Source: Clostridiales bacterium (GTDB taxonomy: Bacteria > Bacillota > Clostridia > Caldicoprobacterales > DTU083). From it: a stretch of 52,482 nucleotides of DNA. A program made the translations under genes and the position numbers. Below, one piece after another: positions 45,376-52,482 of this stretch. Numbering within the stretch: the first letter of the stretch is position 1; each line of letters begins with the position of its first letter. The DNA lies in assembly GCA_012839095.1 (NCBI GenBank), contig DUOA01000093.1:1-52482 (forward strand), in the 5' to 3' direction. Under the pieces are notes generated by a model. The model searched no databases, was not told the DNA's origin, and was given only the letters and a program-made list of their open reading frames with translations.

Positions 45376-46662
45376 ATGAGGATCTCATATAACGCATTAA
45401 GAAAGATGATGTTGTTTCTGTTGGCTGCTGTCATTCTGGTCTGGAGCATTGCTTCCCCTGTCCTGGCAAGTTCGGATACTTCTGCTGAAAATCAGGCAGA
45501 AACACAAACTGATACAGAAGAACAAACAGAAGCTGAGACTGAAGAAGAGTCCGAACCTGAAACAGAAGCACCATTGGAATTTGAATCCATAGCTGAAACA
45601 GCCTTGTTAATGGAATTTTCAACAGGTAAGATATTATATGAAAAAAATGCAGATGTTCCCATGCCGCCCGCCAGTATAACCAAGATAATGACCCTGCTCC
45701 TTGGTTTCGAAGCCATAGAACGCGGGGAAGCGGATTGGGACGACATGGTCCTTGTCTCTGAAAAGGCATGGCGGGAGACAGGCTCAGTAATGTTTTTGTT
45801 GGTTGATACTCAGGTCCCTTTAAGGGATATTATAACCGGAATTTCCGTGGTTTCAGCCAATGACGGCTGCGTTGCCCTGGCTGAGCATTTGAACGGAACA
45901 GTGGAATCCTTTGTCCGCCTGATGAATAACCGGGCGAAGGAATTGGGTTTAACCAATACCCAATTTAAAAACCCCCATGGGCTGCCGGCTGAAGGTCATT
46001 ATATGAGTGCAAGGGATATTGCCGTTCTGGCAAGGTATCTCATTGACAAATTCCCGGAAATACTGGAAATTGAATCTACCAGAGAATTCACATTTAATGA
46101 TGTGCTCCAGTTTAACCGCAATCCTCTCCTTGGGGTATATCCCGGAGCAGATGGCTTAAAAACAGGCAGGACCGATGAAGCTGGGTATTGTCTGGTAGGC
46201 ACTGCAATGCAAAACGGAATGCGTATGATTTCCGTTGTATTAAGAACTGAAAGTGATGAAGAACGACTGGCAGCCTCCCGTGAACTGCTGGATTACGGCT
46301 TCCACAACTTTGAGTTCGCAGAAGCTGTCAGTGAAGGGGATATCGTTGGTGAAGTCAATATTAAAAGCGGTAAAGATTTGACAGTTCCTATCAAAATTGA
46401 CCAATCCGCAACTGTTCTGATTCCAAAAGGCAGAGATGGGGATATCAAAGTCTCCCTGTCCGTGAAAGATGATCCCATTTTCGCACCGGTGGAGGCGGAA
46501 ACTGAGATCGGGGAGGCTGAAATACGCCTGGACGATGAGCTGCTGGCAACTGTAAAAATAAGCACAGCGAAGGGTGTTGAGAAGGCCGGCTTTTTTGAAT
46601 TGATATGGAGAGAAATTGTGAATTTCTTCAAATCTCTGTTTCAAATCAGCACAGAGGGATAA
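45376..46662 (+). CDS. D-alanyl-D-alanine carboxypeptidase (DacF/PBP5 family)
   Basis: Secreted penicillin-binding protein of 428 residues that removes the terminal D-Ala of wall pentapeptides. A signal peptide (1-32, ending SPVLAS) is followed by an unusually acidic linker of about 35 residues dominated by Glu and Thr. The peptidase domain has Ser100-x-x-Lys103 (PPASITKIM), Ser160-Ala-Asn162 and Lys262-Thr-Gly264 (LKTGRTDEAG). A C-terminal PBP5_C-like beta domain and an amphipathic helix (LIWREIVNFFKSLFQI) for membrane attachment complete it. GGAGG lies nine bases before the chosen ATG; earlier ATGs lack this. It is divergent from asnA. Confidence 0.93.
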   Translation: MRISYNALRKMMLFLLAAVILVWSIASPVLASSDTSAENQAETQTDTEEQTEAETEEESEPETEAPLEFESIAETALLMEFSTGKILYEKNADVPMPPASITKIMTLLLGFEAIERGEADWDDMVLVSEKAWRETGSVMFLLVDTQVPLRDIITGISVVSANDGCVALAEHLNGTVESFVRLMNNRAKELGLTNTQFKNPHGLPAEGHYMSARDIAVLARYLIDKFPEILEIESTREFTFNDVLQFNRNPLLGVYPGADGLKTGRTDEAGYCLVGTAMQNGMRMISVVLRTESDEERLAASRELLDYGFHNFEFAEAVSEGDIVGEVNIKSGKDLTVPIKIDQSATVLIPKGRDGDIKVSLSVKDDPIFAPVEAETEIGEAEIRLDDELLATVKISTAKGVEKAGFFELIWREIVNFFKSLFQISTEG

Positions 46663-46749
46663 GTATGAACTAACTGAGAATTCTTATTTTACATCAGATA
46701 CGGTTTATGGTAATATACTGAATAAATATTCATGCAGGAGGCTGGAATT

Positions 46750-47331
46750 ATGAGTGGAACATTCACCAACACCCGTAAGCTGACTTTCCTTGCTTTGATG
46801 CTGGCCATTACCATTATTCTGGATTTGACTCCGCTGGGTGCCGTGCCGCTCGGTACCATAAGCGCAACTGTTACCCACATACCCACAATACTGACCGGAG
46901 TCATACTTGGCCCGCTGGCAGGCTGGATTATGGGAACCCTGATGGGTCTTACCTCCCTGATTCATGCCCTTACCCGCCCTGCAACCATTATCGATCCTCT
47001 GTTCATTCACCCCCTGGTTTCCGTACTTCCCAGAATGTTTATAGGGATCACTGCTTATTACACCGGTCAAGCGCTCAAAAAAGCCGTTAAAGTGCCTGCT
47101 GCCAGCTTTGCAGCGGGAGTTGTCGGCAGCATAACCAACACTGTTCTGGTATTCCTGATGCTGTACCTGGTATATGCAAAAAAAGTACTGGAACTGGTCG
47201 GGGCACAATCATATATGGCAGTTATTCTGCCGGTTCTTACGACTAATGCCATTGCCGAGGCTGTCATCTCAGGTCTAATCACCATGGCAGTTGTGCTTGC
47301 TTACAATAAATACAGCAAAAGTGAGATTTAA
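46750..47331 (+). CDS. ECF transporter S-component, probably for pantothenate
   Basis: Substrate-binding membrane subunit of an energy-coupling factor transporter, 193 residues with about six hydrophobic helices (LALMLAITIILDLTPLGAV, ILTGVILGPLAGWIMGTLMG and others). It lacks the ATPase subunits EcfAA' and EcfT, so it would share those with other S-components of the cell. The next gene, 62 bases away, is type II pantothenate kinase, which points to pantothenate as the vitamin taken up. The ATG at 46750 sits eight bases after GGAGG; an ATG six codons earlier is too close to that site. Confidence 0.85.
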   Translation: MSGTFTNTRKLTFLALMLAITIILDLTPLGAVPLGTISATVTHIPTILTGVILGPLAGWIMGTLMGLTSLIHALTRPATIIDPLFIHPLVSVLPRMFIGITAYYTGQALKKAVKVPAASFAAGVVGSITNTVLVFLMLYLVYAKKVLELVGAQSYMAVILPVLTTNAIAEAVISGLITMAVVLAYNKYSKSEI

Positions 47332-47393
47332 CAACAATTTTTGTTATTAGGATAATTTAATACTGCTTGAGGGAACAGATTGGAGTATATGTC

Positions 47394-48236
47394 ATGTCAA
47401 TTGTAGTTGGAATCGATGTAGGAGGCAGTACCACAAAAATAGTCGGCCTGGAAAATGATCGGCTCATCAGTCCGATGCTGGTTAAGGCTAATGATCCCAT
47501 AGCCTCCATTTACGGTGCTTTTGGAAAGTTTATGAGTGCCAATAAATTGGATCTGGAAGATATACAGCATATAAAAGTAACCGGCGTGGGTTCCTCTCAT
47601 ATATCCGAGTCTCTGTATGGAATCCCTACAGGAAAGGTGGATGAATTTAATGCAATTGGCAAGGGGGGGCTGTTCCTGACCAGCCTGAACCGGGCCATTA
47701 TTGTAAGCATGGGTACAGGTACCGCCTACATCATATCCGACGAAAATGGAGAAAGACACATTGGGGGTACAGGAATAGGCGGCGGCACACTGCTGGGGCT
47801 TTCCAATAAAATGCTTAACATACGCCATTTTGACGACTTGATTGAATTGGCTCAGAACGGTAACCTTGCAAATGTAGATTTGAATATAGGCGACATAACC
47901 AGGGACAGGCTGGAAAACCTTCCCCCTGAAATTACCGCCTCCAATTTTGGAAAAATAAGCGATCTGGCTTCAAAAGCTGATATAGCGCTGGGCATTATAA
48001 ATCTGGTATTTCAAACAATAGGAATGTTTGCAGTCTTTGCATCTCGTATTCACGGAACCAATGATGTAGTGCTTACCGGCAATCTGACAACCGTGCCGCA
48101 GGCCAATGTAATTTTTGACACTATTCACAGGCTGTACCAGGTTAATTTCCATACGCCCAAAAACGCTGAATATGCCACGGCCGTGGGAGCAGCTCTTTCA
48201 CCGGCTAAAGAAGTATTGAGTGTAGAAAGTAAGTAG
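47394..48236 (+). CDS. coaW: Type II pantothenate kinase
   Basis: Kinase of 280 residues that phosphorylates pantothenate in the first step of coenzyme A synthesis, of the acetate/sugar-kinase-like fold typical of type II. The N-terminal phosphate loop is VGIDVGGSTTKIVGLE, the central nucleotide motifs are VSMGTGTAYIISDENGERHIGGTGIGGGTLLGLS, and the C-terminal end is HTPKNAEYATAVGAALS. Similar to S. aureus CoaW and to the human PANK domain. The ATG at 47394 has GGAG eight bases upstream. Its pairing with the S-component gene gives uptake and trapping in one unit. Confidence 0.93.
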   Translation: MSIVVGIDVGGSTTKIVGLENDRLISPMLVKANDPIASIYGAFGKFMSANKLDLEDIQHIKVTGVGSSHISESLYGIPTGKVDEFNAIGKGGLFLTSLNRAIIVSMGTGTAYIISDENGERHIGGTGIGGGTLLGLSNKMLNIRHFDDLIELAQNGNLANVDLNIGDITRDRLENLPPEITASNFGKISDLASKADIALGIINLVFQTIGMFAVFASRIHGTNDVVLTGNLTTVPQANVIFDTIHRLYQVNFHTPKNAEYATAVGAALSPAKEVLSVESK

Positions 48237-48238
48237 GG

Positions 48239-48622
48239 CTAATAATATCGGCTGGACTGGGCCTGAAAAGCGTTCACTATATGATTTATGCAAAAGGTGT
48301 TATCCCGATTTACTATCACCTCAAGTACATCAAAACGGCAGGAAGAATCTATTCTGCCTGTTTCTTTCAGGAAATACAAGGCAAGCTGTTCATATTTCAG
48401 TCGCTTTTTATAGTTCACCGATTCTGCAGGATAACCGTATGCAGTACTCCTTCTGGTTTTCACCTCAACAAAGATTAACTGATCTCCCTGGCTTGCAATG
48501 ATATCTACTTCACCCAATGCACTTCTGTAATTTCTGCGCAGTATTTCCCATCCCCTGGAGGAAAGGTAGCTGCAGCCCTGCTCCTCTCCCCATTTACCCA
48601 GTTCTTGTCTTTCTCTGCTCAT
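48239..48622 (-). CDS. YraN/UPF0102-family protein
   Basis: Protein of 127 residues with an endonuclease-like (restriction-enzyme) fold. The core motif GEVDIIASQGDQLIFVEVKTRR carries Asp, Glu and Lys in the order of PD-(D/E)xK nucleases; upstream KWGEEQGCSYLSSRGWEILRRNYRS is the family N-terminus. UPF0102 members are widespread, usually near rnhB or the ribosome maturation genes, and are thought to act in DNA repair or recombination without firm proof. Here it is convergent with coaW, two bases apart. GGGG precedes the ATG. Confidence 0.9.
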   Translation of the reverse strand: MSRERQELGKWGEEQGCSYLSSRGWEILRRNYRSALGEVDIIASQGDQLIFVEVKTRRSTAYGYPAESVNYKKRLKYEQLALYFLKETGRIDSSCRFDVLEVIVNRDNTFCINHIVNAFQAQSSRYY

Positions 48623-48896
48623 AGTATCCCCATTCCGCTTCTGCCTGCCTTATCCTATTTCTAAATAGTTTGTCATCTATAGTTGTAATTTTTTCCATAT
48701 TCAGTATAGCAGGCTGTAAAAAGGCTGTCAATTCACCCAATTATTATTAGTTAATTTATTAAAGAGTCAACATATTAATACAAATAATAGATATATACTA
48801 TACAAATTGACAAATGTATTGTATAATTACAAAAAAGCAACGATTAATTAACATTTGTGTCATATTTGCTTAAAATCCATTTCGAGGTGAATTCAG
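48623..48896. other. AT-rich divergent region between yraN-like and M23 genes
   Basis: No gene is seen. The region is AT-rich with several TATAAT-like strings; a TTGACA at 48807-48812 is only nine bases from TATAAT at 48822-48827, so they are not a normal promoter pair. Promoters for both flanking genes must lie here but cannot be fixed. Confidence 0.5.
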
Positions 48897-50213
48897 TTGA
48901 AGAAACGATACATACCTGCCTGTGCCTTGCTTCTTTCTTTGTTTATGACTGTTTCAGTATTTGCTTCAAGTCTGAAGGATGCAAAGAAAGAACTTGATTC
49001 TGTGTCAAAAAATATCGAGGAAGCCAAAGACGAATTAACTCAGATAGAAGAAGAAAAAGATGAAGTCCGCAGACAACTGAATGCAATCGAAAAGGAACTC
49101 AAGGCAAAGGAAGATGAACTGGCTGCAGTCGAGAAACAGCTGATTAAAACCCAGTCCGAGCTTGAGACAACCCAACAGGAACTGCAGGCAACCGAAGATG
49201 AGCTTACGCAAACCCAGGAAGAGCTGGAAGAGCTGCGTGCTGATCTGGATGAGGCCATTCATCAGGCCGAGGAACAAGAACGGCTGAATGCAGCAAGGCT
49301 CAGAGCCATGTATATGAACAGTACTGCATCCTATCTTGAGCTGTTATTGGAATCAAAAAGTCTGAATGATCTGCTCAACAGGGTGGATATGATTGTTCAG
49401 ATGATTACATATGATCAACAAGTATTCGAAAACATGCTGCTTTATCGGGATGAAGTGGAAGATAAAAAAATCGCATGCGAAGATCAGGAACAAAAGATAT
49501 TGGACTGCCTGAAAGAAATAGAGCAAAAAAAGAGCGAGCTTGAACAGAAGGAAAACGAAATCAAGGCTGCAAAAAAACATATATCCCGGCAAAAGAGCGA
49601 AATCCAGACTGCTCAGACTGAAAAGGAAAAGCTCATGTCCCAGTTAAGCGAAGAAGAAGTCAGAATTCGCGAAGAGCTGAACCAAATGGATAAGGAATCC
49701 AAGGAACTGGAGCAAAAGATTCGTGAGCTTACCAAAGCTGAGGAAGAAAGAAGAAAAGCCGAAGAGGCAAATAAAAAAGCCGACAGGGGAGGCAGCGGCA
49801 AAAGCCACAGCAGTACAGGCATGATATGGCCGGTACCGGGCTACAGTCATATCTCATCCCCATTTGGCTACAGAATCCATCCAATAACCAAAGAATACCG
49901 AATGCACAAAGGTATCGATATTTCCGGCGTAAACATCAAGAACAAACCTGCAGCAGCCGTTCAAGACGGCACAGTAATCTTAGCTCAGTATTATGGGACC
50001 TATGGAAATACTGTAATAATTGATCATGGAGGCGGCATCACCAGCTTATATGCCCATGGAAGTTCTATTAACGTTTCTGTCGGTCAGCAGGTAAAGAAAG
50101 GTGATACGGTTCTCCTGATCGGCAGCACCGGCAGATCCACCGGACCCCACCTTCATTTTGAAGTCCGGGAAAACGGTACGCCTGTCAACCCACTTAATTA
50201 TGTTCCAAGGTAG
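48897..50213 (+). CDS. Coiled-coil M23-family peptidase (murein hydrolase or activator)
   Basis: Secreted protein of 438 residues. A signal peptide (1-23, ending VFAS) is followed by two long coiled-coil segments (about 25-125 and 180-300, very rich in Glu, Lys, Gln and Leu), then a Ser/Gly linker and the LytM/M23 domain (about 310-438). Zinc ligands are in YRMHKGIDISG and GPHLHFEVRENG. This EnvC/CwlO-like architecture suggests control of wall hydrolysis, for example by contact with FtsEX, but ftsEX is not nearby. The start is TTG at 48897, six bases after GAGGTGA. Confidence 0.92.
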   Translation: MKKRYIPACALLLSLFMTVSVFASSLKDAKKELDSVSKNIEEAKDELTQIEEEKDEVRRQLNAIEKELKAKEDELAAVEKQLIKTQSELETTQQELQATEDELTQTQEELEELRADLDEAIHQAEEQERLNAARLRAMYMNSTASYLELLLESKSLNDLLNRVDMIVQMITYDQQVFENMLLYRDEVEDKKIACEDQEQKILDCLKEIEQKKSELEQKENEIKAAKKHISRQKSEIQTAQTEKEKLMSQLSEEEVRIREELNQMDKESKELEQKIRELTKAEEERRKAEEANKKADRGGSGKSHSSTGMIWPVPGYSHISSPFGYRIHPITKEYRMHKGIDISGVNIKNKPAAAVQDGTVILAQYYGTYGNTVIIDHGGGITSLYAHGSSINVSVGQQVKKGDTVLLIGSTGRSTGPHLHFEVRENGTPVNPLNYVPR

Positions 50214-50278
50214 CGGCAAGACAGTATAAATAATATACAAGACAATAGAATAAAATATAATAATTAGATTTCAGCATT

Positions 50279-51160
50279 TTACTCAGTACTCAGGCATTCA
50301 TCATCATAAAACTCAAGGTATGAATGCCTGATTCCATTTTTCTGCCAGCCTAGGATGGAATCAAGGTTAACATTTCTTGCTGCATTGAATATGGCACTGT
50401 CTACCTCGCTGTTGGTTTTCTTAAGTTCCCGAATCAATTCCTTCATCTCCCTGCGCTTGCTGGACGTTTTCTTAGCAGCAACCACACATCCGCAATTCAT
50501 GGCGGCAATGCCGCTGAAGGAAATAAACTTTTTGATATCTTCCTCATGTATATAGCACATGGGTCGAATCAGCTCCATGTTCTTAAAATTGGCTGATTTC
50601 AATTTGGGCCTCATGGTTTTAAATGCACCTGCATAAAACAGGTTCAAAAGAGTTGTCTCGATTATGTCATCAAAATGATGTGCAAGAGCAAGCTTATTGC
50701 AGCCCAGCTCCTGTGCCTTTGAATACAGAGCTCCCCTCCGCATGCGGGCGCACATATAGCAGGGATAATCACTGGCTATGTGATCAACAATGTCGAATAT
50801 TCGGGATTCAAATACTTTAACAGGTATGCCAAGATACTCACAATTACTGATCAGCATTTCCCGATTAGACTCATGAAATCCGGGATCCATGGCAATAAAC
50901 TCCAGTTCAAAGCGGCTGACTCTATGTTTCTGCATCTCCTGAAAGAGCTTTGCCATAAGCAGGCTGTCCTTACCTCCTGAAACAGCTACTGCAATTTTAT
51001 CCCCGTCTTTTACCAGTTCAAACTCCCTCACTGCCTTATTGAATTTTGACCATAGCCGGCGCCGCCAGGTTTTTGTTATGCTTCCTTCTATCTCCTGCAG
51101 CGGCTTTCTTTCCGATAAGGGAATAAGAAGTTCACAACCGCTGCCTGCCAGTTTTTCCAA
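50279..51160 (-). CDS. TtcA-like tRNA thiolation ATPase
   Basis: PP-loop ATPase of 293 residues related to TtcA, which makes 2-thiocytidine at position 32 of tRNA with an iron-sulphur cluster. The ATP motif SGGKDS is at 61-66, the first cysteine pair is Cys134-x-x-Cys137 in PCYMCARMRRG, and LALAHHFDDIIETTLLNLF is the family strand. The second site, which in TtcA is CxxC, is Cys223-Gly-Cys225 in AMNCGCVVAA. The substrate position is by inference. The start is TTG at 51160, eight bases after GAGG; a GTG three codons earlier overlaps that site. It is convergent with the M23 gene. Confidence 0.88.
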   Translation of the reverse strand: MEKLAGSGCELLIPLSERKPLQEIEGSITKTWRRRLWSKFNKAVREFELVKDGDKIAVAVSGGKDSLLMAKLFQEMQKHRVSRFELEFIAMDPGFHESNREMLISNCEYLGIPVKVFESRIFDIVDHIASDYPCYMCARMRRGALYSKAQELGCNKLALAHHFDDIIETTLLNLFYAGAFKTMRPKLKSANFKNMELIRPMCYIHEEDIKKFISFSGIAAMNCGCVVAAKKTSSKRREMKELIRELKKTNSEVDSAIFNAARNVNLDSILGWQKNGIRHSYLEFYDDECLSTE

Positions 51161-51257
51161 TAATATCACCTCATATGTCAGTTAAGATTTCCTGCAGTTA
51201 TGTTCAAAGAAATCTCAGTCATACCCTCAGACTTTACCTAAAATGAGCAAGCCGAGA

Positions 51258-52364
51258 TTATCGACCTTTTGCTTTTTCATAGCGGTATTGGGCCAATACC
51301 AAATCAATCATCCTGCCATAGCTTCGTTCTCCGTCTGTCTGGTTGTTTGCCTTCAAATAAGCATCGTTGGACTTGGAAAAGGCTTCCCGAACCGGGCCGT
51401 CATACTTTGCATGATATTTTGCATTCTCTGCCAAATCCCTTTTAATACCGTCTGACATCTGATCATATAATTCCTGCCATACCTCTCTGCTCTGACTATA
51501 AACGGCATTCATGGAATAATTCAAAGCAGACAGATAGCCGGAATAACGAAAATCATCATCCGGATGAAGAATGCAGGTCAGATAGGCTATATAATTGGCC
51601 TCGTCCTCCCTGGCAAAACCCAATTGATGGGCAAACTCATGCATCATTGTTGAAATAAGCATGGGGGTGGGAATTTTCATATTGACATTGGGTTCAGCCG
51701 TAAAGGGACTGTAGATACCCCAGATATTCGTGTAGGCAATAGCAGATGAAAATAAAAGAGGTTTGGGCCTGCCATAGACAGAATCAAAACCAGGGATATA
51801 CTGAGCGGCTGCCACATAGCCCTTCCTTGCCCTGGAAAAAGCCCCTTTGGCCCCTCCAAAAGGCACCATGACTCCGGCCTCGTTTTCCACAACCTTTTCC
51901 CTGAGAGAGTTTGTCTTTGCCAGTAAATCTTCTGTCACTTCCACCAGTTCTTCAAAGGATGACGGACGCACTTCCAGGCCAAGAATATTTCCCAGACTCT
52001 CCCGGTTATAGTTAAGACCCCAGAGGACAACAAAGGAGAAATAAAGAAGACTGACAGCCAGAAGAATATTTAAAACACCTGCACCAAAAATGCTCCAGCG
52101 TTTTCCCTTATGTCGTATCAGTTTAATTACCCATAGCACCAGACAGTATACAAGTCCCAGGGCCAGAACAGGCAGCAGCAGTTCTGCTACTGAAAACGGC
52201 AGCCGCCCCAGTATATTCCCCATCAACCAGGAAATCCCCCTGTAGATCCCTGAGGAGTATACCTTTTCTGTCATGCTGCTGTTGCCGCGGGACAGGGCAT
52301 TTAGAATATAGCCCAAAGGAAGCAGCAATATCAGAAGATATTTCTTTGATAGTCCTTTCTTCAT
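51258..52364 (-). CDS. DUF3810 membrane protein, putative zinc metallopeptidase
   Basis: Membrane protein of 368 residues from the chosen ATG. Three hydrophobic helices lie in the first 130 residues, then a mostly soluble region. The motif HEFAHQLGFAREDEANYIAYL holds HExxH with a further Glu downstream, the layout of gluzincin-type zinc peptidases. Substrates of DUF3810 proteins are unknown. A promoter at 52412-52440 would start transcription only about five bases before an in-frame ATG at 52400, so the ATG at 52364, preceded by AAGGG, is preferred. Loss of the first 12 residues removes no conserved motif. Confidence 0.85.
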   Translation of the reverse strand: MKKGLSKKYLLILLLPLGYILNALSRGNSSMTEKVYSSGIYRGISWLMGNILGRLPFSVAELLLPVLALGLVYCLVLWVIKLIRHKGKRWSIFGAGVLNILLAVSLLYFSFVVLWGLNYNRESLGNILGLEVRPSSFEELVEVTEDLLAKTNSLREKVVENEAGVMVPFGGAKGAFSRARKGYVAAAQYIPGFDSVYGRPKPLLFSSAIAYTNIWGIYSPFTAEPNVNMKIPTPMLISTMMHEFAHQLGFAREDEANYIAYLTCILHPDDDFRYSGYLSALNYSMNAVYSQSREVWQELYDQMSDGIKRDLAENAKYHAKYDGPVREAFSKSNDAYLKANNQTDGERSYGRMIDLVLAQYRYEKAKGR

Positions 52365-52411
52365 CCAACCAACCCTTGTGTGTTCAAGCTTTTGATCCAT
52401 AGCACTTTATA

Positions 52412-52440
52412 ATTATAGCATATCTGAGTGAATCCGTAAA
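52412..52440 (-). promoter_or_regulatory. Promoter of DUF3810 gene
   Basis: Minus-strand TTTACG (52440-52435) and TATAAT (52417-52412), exactly 17 bases apart. It follows directly after the upstream terminator hairpin. Confidence 0.6.
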
Positions 52441-52471
52441 AAAACCCGGACTGTAGAAGCCGGGCTTTTCC
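52439..52471 (-). terminator. Hairpin terminator of an upstream leftward gene
   Basis: CCCGG (52445-52449) pairs with CCGGG (52460-52464) and is followed on the minus strand by a run of seven T. It would end a gene lying beyond the right edge of the window; that gene is not visible. Confidence 0.6.
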
Positions 52472-52482
52472 CCTTACAAGTA

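Noticed and set aside
48807-48827. TTGACA followed by TATAAT upstream of the M23 gene
   Set aside because: The hexamers are only nine bases apart, far from the 16-18 needed for sigma-A.
1-52482. Mobile elements, CRISPR arrays, rRNA or tRNA genes
   Set aside because: No transposase, integrase, repeat array with spacers, tRNA cloverleaf or rRNA segment was recognised on reading the window.

Overview
The window looks like chromosomal DNA of an anaerobic Firmicute, most probably a spore-forming member of the Clostridia. The signs are clostridial family-specific proteins (a DUF1846 protein, an RNase M5-like Toprim protein, a type II pantothenate kinase, a short alanyl-tRNA synthetase), the MEP isoprenoid route (ispH, ispG), strong AGGAGG-type ribosome sites with many TTG and GTG starts, and sigma-A-like promoters. 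Base composition by eye is moderate (low to mid 40s % G+C; not computed). No rRNA, tRNA, CRISPR array, insertion sequence, integrase or phage gene was recognised, and gene coverage is dense throughout.

Region 1 (about 1-9951, all on the minus strand) is the accessory part and the best candidate for undescribed biology. A promoter near 10000 drives a DUF2961/GH172-type protein and a GH116 (DUF608) beta-glycosidase, closed by a strong hairpin at 6322-6347. A second leftward operon follows: a GPH-type sugar:cation symporter, an unrecognised 618-residue protein, a ThuA-like protein and a Gfo/Idh/MocA oxidoreductase (the last two overlapping by ATGA), then a conserved membrane protein cut by the window edge. 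Together they suggest uptake and breakdown of an unusual glycoside, possibly through a keto-sugar intermediate as in rhizobial thuAB.

Region 2 (10087-26800) is mainly housekeeping: a Dps-like protein, a CBS/DRTGG inorganic pyrophosphatase, aconitase, a serine hydrolase, a plus-strand pair of RNA-modification genes (RsuA-type pseudouridine synthase and an RsmC-like methyltransferase), then a long leftward operon of ispH, ispG, a nitrilase-family amidase, ackA, a CapA-like lipoprotein and a HAD phosphatase. A short alanyl-tRNA synthetase with a consensus promoter and an NlpC/P60 protein follow.

Region 3 (26890-34651) holds a 61-residue protein with two near-identical hydrophobic segments, a DUF1846 protein, a Toprim protein, serC-serA behind a leader with a terminator-like hairpin, an FAD-dependent reductase, a LacI-type regulator and a 47-residue basic protein.

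Region 4 (34751-39992) has a DEDDh exonuclease, ribulokinase, an aldo/keto reductase and a divergent GH1 beta-glucosidase whose 3' end overlaps a VOC-family gene.

Region 5 (40040-52482) holds a metallo-beta-lactamase-fold hydrolase, an L,D-transpeptidase lipoprotein, a DAO-Rieske fusion, asnA, a D,D-carboxypeptidase, an ECF S-component paired with type II pantothenate kinase, a YraN-type nuclease-fold protein, a coiled-coil M23 peptidase, a TtcA-like tRNA thiolation enzyme and a DUF3810 membrane putative metallopeptidase.
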